From NCBI GenBank assembly GCA_007026445.1, contig VDMD01000028.1, forward strand, positions 355,200 to 419,199: a DNA stretch of 64,000 nucleotides, read 5' to 3'. The notes under the pieces were generated by a model, which saw only the letters and a program-made list of their open reading frames with translations, was not told the DNA's origin and did no database searches. The position numbers and the translations under genes were made by a program. This stretch comes from Schizophyllum amplum. Taxonomy: Eukaryota; Basidiomycota; Agaricomycetes; Agaricales; Schizophyllaceae. Shown here piece by piece: positions 15,472 through 25,688 of the stretch (its first letter is position 1; the number at the start of each line of letters is the position of its first letter).

Positions 15472-16501
15472 CTACCACTTCTCCTCTGAGGGGCGCACTG
15501 GCGGGTTTGTTAGCAGGTCTTCACACCCCTCAATAGACATACATACGGTCGAGCTCCCAAGTCCACGCAGATTTTTCCTGACTCGCCAAGTAGAGATACG
15601 CCTGACTACGTTCACCATCTTTGCTCCGCGTCTGCATCAAGCATAAGACTTACCTGCGCGATGGCCTCCGGCTTGAGACCCGTAGGAAGCTCACGCCCAG
15701 GATAATTCGTGTTCTGTATCCCGCCGTCGATGATTGCCTGACATGGTGGTGCTCAGTACCGGTAGGAGTTCTCGGGTAACGCCAAATACTTACATGGGCA
15801 ACCTAAAGATGCGTCGATGGTGTCAAAGCAGATTACGCTGGATTTTGAAGGGTACACTCACATGAATCCCGTCCTTATTGAACTCTTTCGCGATGCTCTG
15901 GGATAAGGCGCGCAGTCCGTGCTTCGCAGACGCAAACGCGGAGGTCATCAGGTTGCCTCGTACAGAAGCTGTAGCACCCGTAAAGATGAGTGTCCCTCGC
16001 CCAGTCGACGGGTCCGCCTCATTCTCCTTCAGCTTGCGCACGACTTCCTGCGAGAAGGCAAATGCGCCAACGACGTTCGTCTGCAGGGTCGTCTCCAGCT
16101 CCTCGACGCGCGTGTCAAGGAAGGGTTTGAACACGGCGTGACCGGCGTTCCAAAGGGCGGCGCGCAGGACGTACTCGCTCGAGGGGAAAGCCTCGTCGAT
16201 GGCGGCGAATGCCTTCGTGAAGTCGGACGCCCCATATCCAGTGACGGGAATGGGAGCCGCCTGGGTGGCAGGATGCATATGAGGACGGGACCAGACTCAT
16301 AGATATATTGAATGTAGCGCGTACCGAGCCTCCTGAGGTCTTGATTTCTTGCGCGAGGGCGTTGAGGGAGTCAGCGCCTCGTGCAATGAGGGCAACACTG
16401 TACCCAGCTTTGGCGAAGGTACGCGCCGCGGTGGCGCCGGTACCGGACCCGTTGCCGCAGCCAGCAACCACAAAGAGAGGGCGAAGAACGCTGGCAGACA
16501 T
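15472..16501 (-). CDS. Short-chain dehydrogenase/reductase (SDR) lacking the usual catalytic Tyr
   Basis: NAD(P)-binding oxidoreductase of about 260 residues. Exon 1 encodes a Rossmann start (VVAGCGNGSGTGATAARTFA), a variant of the TGxxxGxG motif. Then come WNAGHAVFKPFLD (NAG-like), the conserved Asn of LQTNVVGAF, and LIFTGATASVRGN. In classical SDRs the active site is YxxxK; here the equivalent reads FASAKHGLRALSQS, so Phe replaces Tyr while Lys remains. Some SDR subfamilies naturally show this, so catalysis may differ rather than be lost. The last exons encode AIIDGGIQNTNYPGRELPTG, then AYLYLASQEKSAWTWELD, and the final exon ends in LRPSEEKW with the stop at 15472-15474. All five exon joins keep frame. 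The substrate is unknown. Confidence 0.85.
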
Positions 16502-16796
16502 GGTGACTTGAGAAGATGTCGTGGTCAGTCGACCTTGCGCATGTTATACGGTGTGGCGTCACTTCCTCGACTTCTCTCGGAGACGATGACCAAGTCGCCG
16601 GAGGATCTGTCAGCCTTCATCGGCGTTCGCATGATGCTGCTTGGGTCACAGGCGGCCTTTCGGCTGAATTGCAGGTCAGTGAGGGGACTAGCATGAGTGC
16701 CGTGGAAGAGGCTCAGGTTGTACTTCATGGTTTACACACCGAGATCAAATTCGCGGATATGCAATTGGGTGTCCAGAAGGGCCAAAAATCAATGGC
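16502..16796. other. Short intergenic stretch between tRNA-Lys and the SDR gene
   Basis: Contains the SDR promoter side and the 3' flank of the tRNA. No coding signal is visible. Confidence 0.5.
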
Positions 16797-16801
16797 AAAA
16801 A
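16797..16801 (-). terminator. Pol III T-run terminator of tRNA-Lys
   Basis: Five consecutive T residues on the minus strand, seven nucleotides after the tRNA 3' end. A second T5 follows about 10 nt further on. This is typical of RNA polymerase III termination. Confidence 0.75.
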
Positions 16802-16808
16802 GCAGATT

Positions 16809-16898
16809 AGCCCACCGTGAGGGTCGAACTCACAGCCTTCAGATACCCAAGCCTTGACTGTAAGAGTCTGACGCTCTATCCGATTGAGCTAGGCGGGC
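16809..16898 (-). tRNA. tRNA-Lys(CUU) with a 16-nt intron
   Basis: Cloverleaf read by hand on the minus strand. The acceptor stem GCCCGCC pairs with GGTGGGC (one G-U), with discriminator U. The D arm contains TAGCTCAATCGGATAGAGC. The anticodon stem is TCAGA/TCTGA, and the spliced loop CTCTTAA has anticodon CTT. The T arm contains GTGAGTTCGACCCTCAC (B box). The intron occupies 16845-16860, one nucleotide 3' of the anticodon (after position 37), as in eukaryotic nuclear pre-tRNAs. Its AAG can pair with the anticodon. CCA is not encoded. Confidence 0.95.
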
Positions 16899-17028
16899 GA
16901 TGTGAGCCCTCGTCGTCGTGCGCCCACAACAGAAAAAAACTGTTCGCGCCCTCCTCAGCCGACCCGCAGCGCATTGGAGACTCGGATACCAGATCCCTCG
17001 CGAAAGCCAGGGTCGTCAGCATGACATT

Positions 17029-18493
17029 CTATATTGCAGCGTCTCCTGCCTCGTCTAAACACCGAAGCTTGACGAACACATCGCTCCCTGTAGCACACGG
17101 ATCAGCAGTGAGCGACGCAAAGTAGACGTATACCACCTACCCCATCCCTCCAATGACACGAGCTCCAGCGATCCACCAAAGTAGCTGCCAAAGTTCGCGT
17201 GAGCATCGCTTCAAACATCCCGCACAAAGTAGACCCACTTTGCATACAGCCGCGCCAGCGGTAGCCCGTACCCCAGCCCCGACAGCGTGCCGAGCCCGGT
17301 CTGCACCCCCTTCCGCGTCACTTCGCCGAACAGGTCGCCCGCGCCCTCCCCAATGGCGCCACCTCCACTGACGTGCTGCGCTGCATAGGGACCGCCCTCA
17401 GTCTCGTCAAAGACCTCGCCGACCTTGCGGCCGACGGTCGTGAACGCGTACGAGAAGATGTGCGCCATGTTCGCGGGAGCAACCCCTCCGCCCTGGTCGC
17501 GTATGCGGATGGAGAAGAATTTGGGCGAGGGCTTCCCGGGCTCATGTCCTGTCCGTGGCGGCGGGGAGAGGGTGATGGAAATTGGTGGGAGATGTCCGTG
17601 ATGGTGGTGCTGATGATGCTCGACGGTGGCGCGGAAAGCGTTCTTGAGGATCTCGGTGAGGATGTATTCGACGTGCACGGGGATGTATCTGGTGAGGGTG
17701 GCGGGGTTAGCGATGGTGCGGGGGGATGCATGTATGCGCATACGCACGCAAAGGTGGCGTCCGCGAAGCCATCGATGTGAACCGAGGGTGTCGAGCCGAG
17801 AGTCGCTTCGCACAGCTCCGAGACGAAGGACGCGCACATACGAATCATCTTGGCGGGCGAGCAGCGCACGTCGACGACGCCGACGTGCGACTTGTCCACA
17901 CTCGGATCGTTCAGTGCGCGCGAAAGGGAGATGTGCTGCTCCGCCAGCAACCGCACGGAGATGCGGCTACGGAATGCACCATCCAGAAAGTCGGACATTT
18001 GCGCCGGCGACATGTACTTAGAGCTTTCCTGGAATCTATGCACATTGTCAGCCCCCTCCCCGCACCAAGCACATTGCACGCACCCCTTCGCCATCGCCGG
18101 AATGTCATCAGCATGCCTGTCGACCAACTCTTCTAGGTGCTCCGCAAACACCGCATTGTCCTCGAGAGTCGTTACCGGCGGGTGCGTCGCAAGACTTAGA
18201 AAGCTCTCCTTGTACGCCGCCAATACGTTCGCCACGTACGGGTTCGTCCCCACGATGAACGGCAGGCCCTCAATGGTCTGCACGCGGTGCGCTAGGCGCC
18301 GCGGGATCTCCGCGAGCACGTACTGCACGGACTGCAGGACGGACGCAGGCTGGAGCGGACGGCCGAAGGAGAGGAGCTGGGAGAGGTTGATCGGGCGCGA
18401 CTGCGAGGAGGCGTACGCCGCGAGCATCTGCGTCAACTCCGTCGAGTTGGCGGCAGGCGCGCGGCGGTACGCGCGGCGCATGAGGTGATTCAT
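17029..18493 (-). CDS. Mitochondrial alpha-ketoacid dehydrogenase kinase (PDK/BCKDK family)
   Basis: Protein kinase of the GHKL fold that phosphorylates and inactivates the E1 subunit of pyruvate or branched-chain ketoacid dehydrogenase in mitochondria. The basic N-terminus (MNHLMRRAYRRAP) looks like a matrix-targeting presequence; an upstream in-frame Met at 18565 is an alternative. The four-helix BCDHK domain includes RPINLSQLLSFGRPLQPASVL. The ATP-binding domain shows the N box EILKNAFRATVE, the G1 box RIRDQGGGV, and the G2 region GLGYGLPLARLYAKWFGSYFGGSLELVS-like. A His/Pro-rich insert (HHQHHHHGHLPP) follows the N box. Introns of ~45-60 bp near 18060-18020, 17740-17690, 17225 and 17140-17090 preserve frame. 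The last exon ends DEAGDAAI at 17029. Whether it acts on PDH or BCKDH cannot be decided from sequence alone. Confidence 0.88.
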
Positions 18494-18711
18494 GGAGTGG
18501 GGAGAGGGTGAAGAGAATGACAGTGCGGCGCGAAGCTTCGACGGAGGAGCATGTCGTGACCGCACGAGTCAACGAAGCGCCCGTGCGCAGGTGACTTTCC
18601 AGGCCTTTGTAGACTCTTAGCTCTAGCGGCCTTGAGTGCAAACACACTGATAGAGACACGGCAAGTATAATAGTAAGGGTAATGCGTAGAATACAACTAA
18701 GTGGATGCGGT

Positions 18712-20507
18712 CTAATTGTACACTTGGTAGAGAGGGCTGCAAGGTCGTCAGCATTAGACAAAGGCGATAGAAACAGGCAAGACGTACGTGCTGGAAAACT
18801 TTGTGCCTTGCCTCACAACCTTCTCTACAGCGTCCAAGAAGTCGCGTTCGGAAGCGACCTTTCGGCGGGCACGGATCGCAAACATACCAGCCTGGGTACT
18901 GGTGAGTCGACGAAGGCAGGCGGAGTTGTGTGACATACCTCGGTGGCTACGGACCGAAGCTCAGCACCGGTCGTGTTGGGACACAACCGCGCAATGAGGT
19001 CGAAACGAATATCCCTTTCTACACTCATACTGGAAGCTGTCTCAGCTATGTCCATGACAGCATTATGAAGACTCACCTCCGTGCATGGATGCGAAGGATA
19101 TGTGCTCTACCCTCGTTATCCGGCAGAGAGAATTCTACGCGCCGGTCGAGACGACCAGGACGGAGAAGCGCGGGGTCAAGAGTATCGGGTCTGGTGGGCA
19201 TAAGTATGAGACGTACGCGACAGGAATGGCGAGTCTTACCGGTTAGTGGCCATCAACACTTTGATATTCCCTCGAGGGTCGAAACCGTCCAACTGGTTGA
19301 TGAGTTCCAGCATGGTGCGCTGCACCTCGTTGTCACCCCCAGCACCGTCGTCAAATCGTGCGCCACCAATAGCATCCACCTCATCAAAGAAGATAATACA
19401 GGCCTTCTTGCTCCGTGCCATCTCGAACAGCTCGCGCACCATGCGCGCACCCTCGCCGACGTACTTCTGTACAAGCTCGGAGCCGATGACACGAATGAAG
19501 GTGGCGTCCGTCCGGTTCGCGACCGCGCGAGCACAGAGGGTCTTCCCTGTTCCTGGGGGACCGAAGAGCAGAACACCCTTGGGCGGGTCGATACCAAGCT
19601 TGACGAAGCGTTCCGGTGAGAGGAGTGGGGTCTCGACGACCTCGCGCAGCTTCTCAATCTGCTCCTTGCAGCCACCAACGTCGGAGTAAGTCACGTCGGG
19701 CTTCTCTTCGACCTGCATCATCGTGACGGACGCGTCGATCTTTGGTGGTAATGGGATTTGAATCTGGTACTTCGTCCGGTCGACACTGGACACCGTTAGA
19801 CGGATGCGCATGAGGTATAAGGTCCACATACCCAACGCGCATGCCCTCCTCAATATCCGAGGACGCAACGCGGTCGCCGAGACCGACGACGAACTTGGCA
19901 ATCTGCTTGATATTATGACATACTTGTCCTGCTCGTCCGCGCCCTTCTGGCCCTGTAGTGCGCCTAGTGCATTGACGGCCTTTGCAGCCTCTGCTGCAAC
20001 GGGGTCCATGGGGATGATCTTTGTGCAGCGTGCGACCTGGAGGGGGTGCTCCTCCGACATGCGTTGCCGGTCTGCTGCCAGGTCCCAGAGGTTGGGGGAC
20101 GCAAGACCAGTATCAGACTCCTTGACGCCTGCAGCAGTGTAAGGGGAGGATCATGGCTTGGATGATGTACGCACCGAGCTTCTCGTTTATGCGCTTCTGA
20201 ATCTCCTTGATGTCGTCGTCGACTACCTTGAGCGTTCGTGCGTACGGTCCTTGACCCTGTGCAATGTGTGAGGTCTGAAGGACATGCAGATAGTTGCCAC
20301 GCACGTATGTCTTGAGAATCTGGATGTCGCTGTCATCGAGCGCGACGATTGGTTTCTCGTCCTTGTCCTCGCCCTTCTTCTCGTCTGGAGCACGGTAAGC
20401 GTCCTGTAAATGTACTCTCTTGGGTACGTACACTTCTCCCAGTCACTGTAGAGTAGTCAGTACATGCCTTCCCCGCGCACAATAGACACTCACGCTTTAG
20501 GCGGCAT
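18712..20507 (-). CDS. RPT1: 26S proteasome regulatory ATPase Rpt1 (PSMC2)
   Basis: One of six AAA+ ATPases forming the ring at the base of the 19S regulatory particle, which unfolds ubiquitinated proteins into the 20S core. A tiny first exon encodes MPPKA. It continues with a coiled-coil/OB region ([20 protein letters not shown]), Walker A GPPGTGKT, Walker [13 protein letters not shown], the pore-proximal segment [18 protein letters not shown], and the arginine-finger region [14 protein letters not shown]. The C-terminus TPLYQVYN matches the Rpt1-type YxxYN ending. Several short introns are consistent in frame, including the last one at about 18784-18737. The start at 20507 sits 164 bp from the divergent V-ATPase subunit A start. 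Confidence 0.95.
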
Positions 20508-20671
20508 GGTGGTTGGTGAACAAGTCGCGGTTGACGCGTCTGGCGCTCGCTGACCAGCAGCGACGCGTCACCTCGGCAAGTTCCGTGCTTTGTCTCGCGT
20601 GGCGGCGTGACGGTGCCTCCTCTGCTCATCCTGCTGAACTCGCCCTTCTCCTCCTCCGACGATAATCAAAG
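20508..20671. promoter_or_regulatory. Shared divergent promoter, RPT1 / VMA1
   Basis: Only 164 bp separate the two start codons, so both promoters and 5' UTRs must overlap here. No TATA box is obvious. Confidence 0.7.
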
Positions 20672-23099
20672 ATGGCCGGCGCCATGCAGAACGCCAAACG
20701 GGATCTCCCAAGATCAGCGACGAGGAGCGCGAGAGCAGGTTCGGCCAGGTCTTTGGCGTCTCCGGCCCCGTCGTCATTGCAGAGAACATGATAGGCGCCG
20801 CGATGTACGAGCTCGTGCGCGTGGGCCACGATGAGCTCGTCGGAGGTACGCGTGGCCAGAACCTCTGCTAGCTAGGTCTGACGCGCGTCCAGAGGTCATC
20901 CGTATCGAGGCGGACAAGGCGACTATTCAGGTCTACGAAGAGACTTCTGGAGTTACTGTGGGCGACCCAGTATTGAGGACAGGGAAGCCGTTGAGTGTCG
21001 AGCTTGGCCCTGGTATGTGGTGAAGACATTATCCGCATACGACAACTAACAGGCGCTTAGGTCTCATGGGGAACATCGTGGATGGAATCCAGCGCCCGCT
21101 ACGCGTGCGTCGACGATGATCCATACGTGCATCCCCTTTCTCAGCGCTTTACAGGGCATCCAAGAACTCTCAAAGTCCATCTACATTCCCCGAGGTATCA
21201 ACACAGACGCGCTCGACCGCTCGCTCTCCTGGGACTTCACCCCGACCACATACAAGGTGGGTCTACAGCAGTCTGCCAACACTGTAACTCAACGTACTCA
21301 CCCAGGTCGGCGACCACATCACTGGTGGTGATATCTACGGTGGTGTCTATGAGAACTCGCTCTTGAACAACCACAAGATCATGCTGCCCCCGAGAGCACT
21401 CGGTACTATCACGCATATTGCGGAGAAGGGCAGCTACAAGGTCGACGTAAGCGGTTGGGCAGTCACTGAGGGTATAACCTGTGCTAATACTCATAGGACG
21501 TTGTGCTTGAGACAGAGTTCGATGGAAAGACGACGCAGCATACCCTCATGCAGCTATGGCCTGTGCGCGCGCCGCGTCCCGTCACGGAAAAGCACACCGC
21601 CGATCACCCGCTTCTCACTGGTCAGCGTATTTTGGACGCCCTCTTCCCGTGAGTTGTGTGCAAGCTTGCATGGAGTGGTCATTGATGCACCTTCAGCTGT
21701 GTGCAGGGTGGCACGACTGCGATCCCTGGCGCTTTCGGATGTGGCAAGACCGTCATTTCGCAAGCGTTGTCAAAGTTCTCCAACAGCGACATCATTGTTT
21801 ATGTTGGATGTGGCGAGCGTGGTAACGAGGTACGCTTCACGAGCGAGTATGCGTGGCGCAAAAGTAACCGACCTCCCAGATGGCTGAGGTATTGATGGAG
21901 TTCCCCGAATTGACGATGGAGGTCGGCGACCGCCAGGAGCCCATCATGAAGCGCACGACGCTCGTCGCGAACACGTCCAACATGCCTGTCGCCGCTCGTG
22001 AAGCTTCCATCTACACCGGTATCACGCTGTCCGAGTACTTCCGCGATCAGGGCTCGAACGTTGCTATGATGGCCGACTCGACCTCCCGCTGGGCTGAGGC
22101 CCTTCGTGAGATTTCCGGTCGTCTCGCAGAGATGCCGGCAGACTCTGGCTACCCCGCCTACCTCGGTACGAAGCTTGCCAGCTTCTACGAGCGTGCCGGT
22201 AAGGTCACTTGCTTGGGCAACCCTAGCCGCCAAGGAACGGTGTCCATCGTCGGAGCGTGAGTGCCACAATATGTTCTCCGTCCTCGTCTCGCTGACCGGA
22301 AATAGTGTATCGCCTCCCGGTGGTGACTTCTCCGACCCCGTCACGGCCTCGACGCTCGGTATCGTGCAGGTCTTCTGGGGCTTGGACAAGAAGCTCGCGC
22401 AGCGCAAGCACTTCCCGTCCGTCAATTGGTCCGTATCGTACTCCAAGTACACCAAGGTTCTCGAGCCATACTACGAGACCACCGAGCCCGGCTTCGTCGA
22501 GCTGCGCACGAAGACGAAGGAGATTTTGCAAAAGGAGGAGGACTTGGCGGAGATCGTGCAGCTTGTCGGCAAGAGCGCGCTCGGCGAGGCGGACAAGATC
22601 ACGCTCGAGGTGGCGCGCATGCTGAAGGACGACTTCTTGCAGCAGAACGGCATGAGCGAGTACGACCGCTACTGCCCGTTCTACAAGACAAGCGCGATGC
22701 TGCGGAACTTTGTGGCCTTCCACGATTCGGCGGTGAAGGCGACGGCGCAGAACGACCTCACGTTTGCGAAGATCAAGGACAGCGCGAGCGATTTGATGTT
22801 CAAGCTGTCGCAGATGAAGTTCGAGGTGGGTAGTACGGCGCCTTTGTTGTTGTCTCCGTGTCGCTTTGTTCTTCCCTGTGCCCGTCTGTTCTTCCATGCT
22901 ACTCCGTTCTTTCCATGCCGCTTAGTTCTTATCCTCGTCCTCCTACTTCGCCTGATCACTCTGTTCCTGTCTGCTCATCCGTGCATATCGCTGATCCTGT
23001 TGTCCGCAGTCCCCGTCACAGGGCAAGGAGCCCATCAAGCAGAAGTTGGACGCCCTGCACGCCGAAATCCAGGACAAGTTCCGCCAGATCGTGGAGTAA
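20672..23099 (+). CDS. VMA1: V-type H+-ATPase catalytic subunit A
   Basis: Catalytic A subunit of the V1 sector, hydrolysing ATP to acidify vacuoles. It has about nine exons. The N-terminus [13 protein letters not shown]... is family-typical. Walker A is GAFGCGKT, followed by [52 protein letters not shown] and [13 protein letters not shown]. The last exon ends [11 protein letters not shown]. The P-loop region carries no intein, unlike the budding-yeast VMA1 gene. Frame problem: the ATG frame hits a stop soon after codon 12, while the conserved [17 protein letters not shown] continues in another frame. There is no GT in between for an intron, so one base appears to be missing at the CCC run 20707-20709. 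All later joins are in frame, so I treat the gene as functional. Confidence 0.93.
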
Positions 23100-23513
23100 G
23101 CGGCGTGCTGTAAGTATGTCGCCCGTAGGTTATATCCCACGTCGCGTGTGTTATATCTCACGACGCTTGTCACGAATGCGGTCTGTCCCATGTCGCTCTG
23201 GACGCTATAGCAGTAGTTTCTCACCTGGCAGGTATCAAATTTTGTATCCCCAATATTCTTATCCGCTCACGCTCGGGATGTTATAATTTTCATGAAAGCT
23301 TCAACCGTGGTTTTTGAGGTGCTTACGACCCGACTTATAAGGTGAGATTCTAATCTAGGTAAGGTATCTCGAACTGGCAAAGCAGAGCAAGCGGTGCAAT
23401 CCTTTTGTGGCACAATTGTCGAAGGACAGCACCCTCGTAACTCCGCTCTCCGTGATTTCCCCCTCCAAAGCCTCTTTACGGTCTATGTACCACCATCAGC
23501 GCCTCCACCTCCG
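23100..23513. other. Intergenic region between two convergent genes
   Basis: Contains the 3' UTRs of VMA1 and the glycosyltransferase gene. AT-richer than its surroundings near 23220-23350. No gene or repeat was recognised. Confidence 0.5.
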
Positions 23514-25259
23514 TCAATGACCCATCCCCTTCTCCACCTTGGCGCCCTCCAATTGCTCCAGAAGAATGTCTGCCGCCCTCGCTCGCCCACCTGCCGCCAC
23601 GCAGACTGCCGCGACCTCGCGCGCCTTCCGTTGGTATGAGTTCTCTTGGCCTTCAGCTTTGTCAACCACCGCCCGAATCGCCAAGCTCAACTCGACTGCA
23701 TCGATATCGGGTGCGCACGACTTGTTCCCGTACACACCCAGGCCGACGTACTCGGCGGTGGATGCGGTGTTGTAGCAGTCGTACCACTGTGGCAGGATGA
23801 CCTGCGGAGTGCCCGATCTGTGGGTACGGTGTTAGCAAAACGAACTTGCGCTCATGCAGACGCTGGACGTCAGTACGACGTGCGTAAGATGCCATGGCCA
23901 AGGCAGCGCGACAGAAGTACGACGCGCGATGAGATAAACCCGTACTCACCTCGCGCATTCCAGATACGAATTCGCCCCGCCATGATGCACGTAGCAAACC
24001 ACATTTTCATGTTCCACAACCCTCGCCGGCGCCGCATCCAGCCACTTCACGATCCTCACCCGCCCTGGATTCTTCTCACCCCTCAGCATCTCATCGAACA
24101 CGCCTTTCAGCTGCTCCACTTCCTTCACCTTCCACAACACCTGTCTGTCCTGTCCCGCGCCACCCAACAACCCCTCTAGCACCCGCCGCGCCTGACTCTC
24201 ATAGTAATCGATATGCGAGCCCAAGACCATTACTACCGTCTCCGCCTGCCCCAGCCATGCGAGCAGCTCCGGGTCTGCCTCGGCAAGCGAGGGCGCGGGG
24301 AGGCATATCGGTCCACAGAGACGCAGGTTAGCAGGCGCCTCGAAGGGGAGGTCGATTTCGGGCACGCCGCCGGTGAGGCACAGCATGTTGTCGCGCACTT
24401 TTGAACCGAGCATGGCGGGGAAGGGGCCGATGCAGCCCGCGGCGGTCCGCGCACGCTGCACGGCGCGGAAGCGTGGGTGAGTGAGCACAGTGTAGGCGAG
24501 GTGCAGCGTGAGGAAGATATTTTGTAAGATGGTCCACCAGGAGCGCATGGGGAAGGCGAAGTCAGCGCCGATGCTAAGGCAAGGTCAGGATGGGATCATA
24601 GCTGGCGTAGTGGATACGTACGACGGGTAGTACCACAATGAGCGTCCCCCTGGCTGGTTCTGCGTACAGGTCGCGGTTGCGAGCATGGGGTGGATCACGA
24701 CGTAGTGCCGGCCCAGCATCTCGCACGCGTCAATTGCAGGAGAGATGACAGGATCCAGGACCAGCACGTCCGCCTCCAGCTTCGTGATGAGGGCCTTGAA
24801 CTCGTTCATTGCAGTCTATAGTGAATTATTAGTTTCATGTGTTGTGCGGCGCGTCAGCCACGAAAATCAAGGTCTTCGTCGCTGTTCTACGCACCAGGTA
24901 TTCCTCTGGGTCCCAGGGGCTCACGATGACCCCCAGCTTCGTCGTCGCCGCCTTGCACCGCTGAATCGGGGGGTGACCCACAACACCTGCGAACGACGAG
25001 CTGTCCATGAAGCGCATCATGGCCTCCTCCTGCGAGTACATGTCGATGCCGTGGTACTCGATGGTGCAGTCCCCCGTAATGTACAGCCGTCGTCCGCCTC
25101 CGCCTTGAGTTCCCCAAACCATTTACGGAGCCCCTCGCGGCAGGATGCAACGTGAATGTGCATCCCCGGGATACGCCGTTTATAGAGCTCGAACGCGGTG
25201 GCGAGGATGACGGTGGCCTGACCGTACTCGGGCAGGGTCATGAAAAGGATTGCCGGCAT
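23514..25259 (-). CDS. UDP-glycosyltransferase-like protein (frame-broken near its N-terminus)
   Basis: GT-B-fold glycosyltransferase, probably using a UDP-sugar to modify a lipid or small molecule. The N-terminus MPAILFMTLPEYGQATVILATA is typical of fungal UGTs. The C-terminal donor-binding signature reads VVCYVHHGGANSYLECARSG followed by TPQVILPQWYDCYNTA, a good match to the UGT HGG...PQ...D motif. Middle segments include LEADVLVLDPVISPAIDACE and VVMVLGSHIDYYESQARRVL. Frame changes near 25085-25100 (from KWFGELKAEADDG to LYITGDCTIEYHGID) without an acceptable intron, which is consistent with one missing base. The downstream introns (24900-24820, about 24625-24575, about 23945-23820) keep frame. 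A hydrophobic segment lies near 24530. Real lesion or assembly error cannot be told apart here. Confidence 0.8.
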
Positions 25260-25688
25260 GGATGCCGTTGTTCTACGAGGGACGGCGGCCTAGGCTTGTG
25301 GCAGGTGTGTAGTAACGAGCGCGCTGGTTGCAGGCAACGACGTCTGAGATTTAAAATTATGAAACGATGCGAACTCAAAGTCATGATGGTTTATTGCAAA
25401 CAAGTAGTGATGCTGCACAAACAGAGATCAACTTCAGGTGAACAGTAGCCACCATGTTGTTTGTTTGTCTAGTCTTCCCTCGCAGCCTCGGTAATCGTTA
25501 TGGAATGCCCCTTCCCCTCCCGCGGGATGCGCACGAGCGCGTGCGCAGCGTCTGTATCCGGCAGCGTTAGCTCGGCCCGCAGCATTTTGCGGCCCTCCTC
25601 GACTGCGGACAAAAAGCACAGGCACGCTACATAACGCGCTGGGTGGTGCTCAAGCTCCCATTTTCTCCTTGCTCGTCGCTCCCTTGAC
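25260..25688. other. Divergent intergenic region
   Basis: About 430 bp between the glycosyltransferase start and the FAS1 protein start. A minus-strand frame (25469-25789) exists but overlaps the FAS1 signal-peptide exon and has no recognised similarity. Confidence 0.5.

Noticed and set aside
21730..21900. Intein in VMA1
   Set aside because: The P-loop and following region read straight through as in ordinary A subunits; no intein blocks.
20672..23099. VMA1 as a pseudogene
   Set aside because: Only a single-base shift at the CCC run; all later exons, splice sites and motifs are intact, and the same kind of shift hits essential PGK1.
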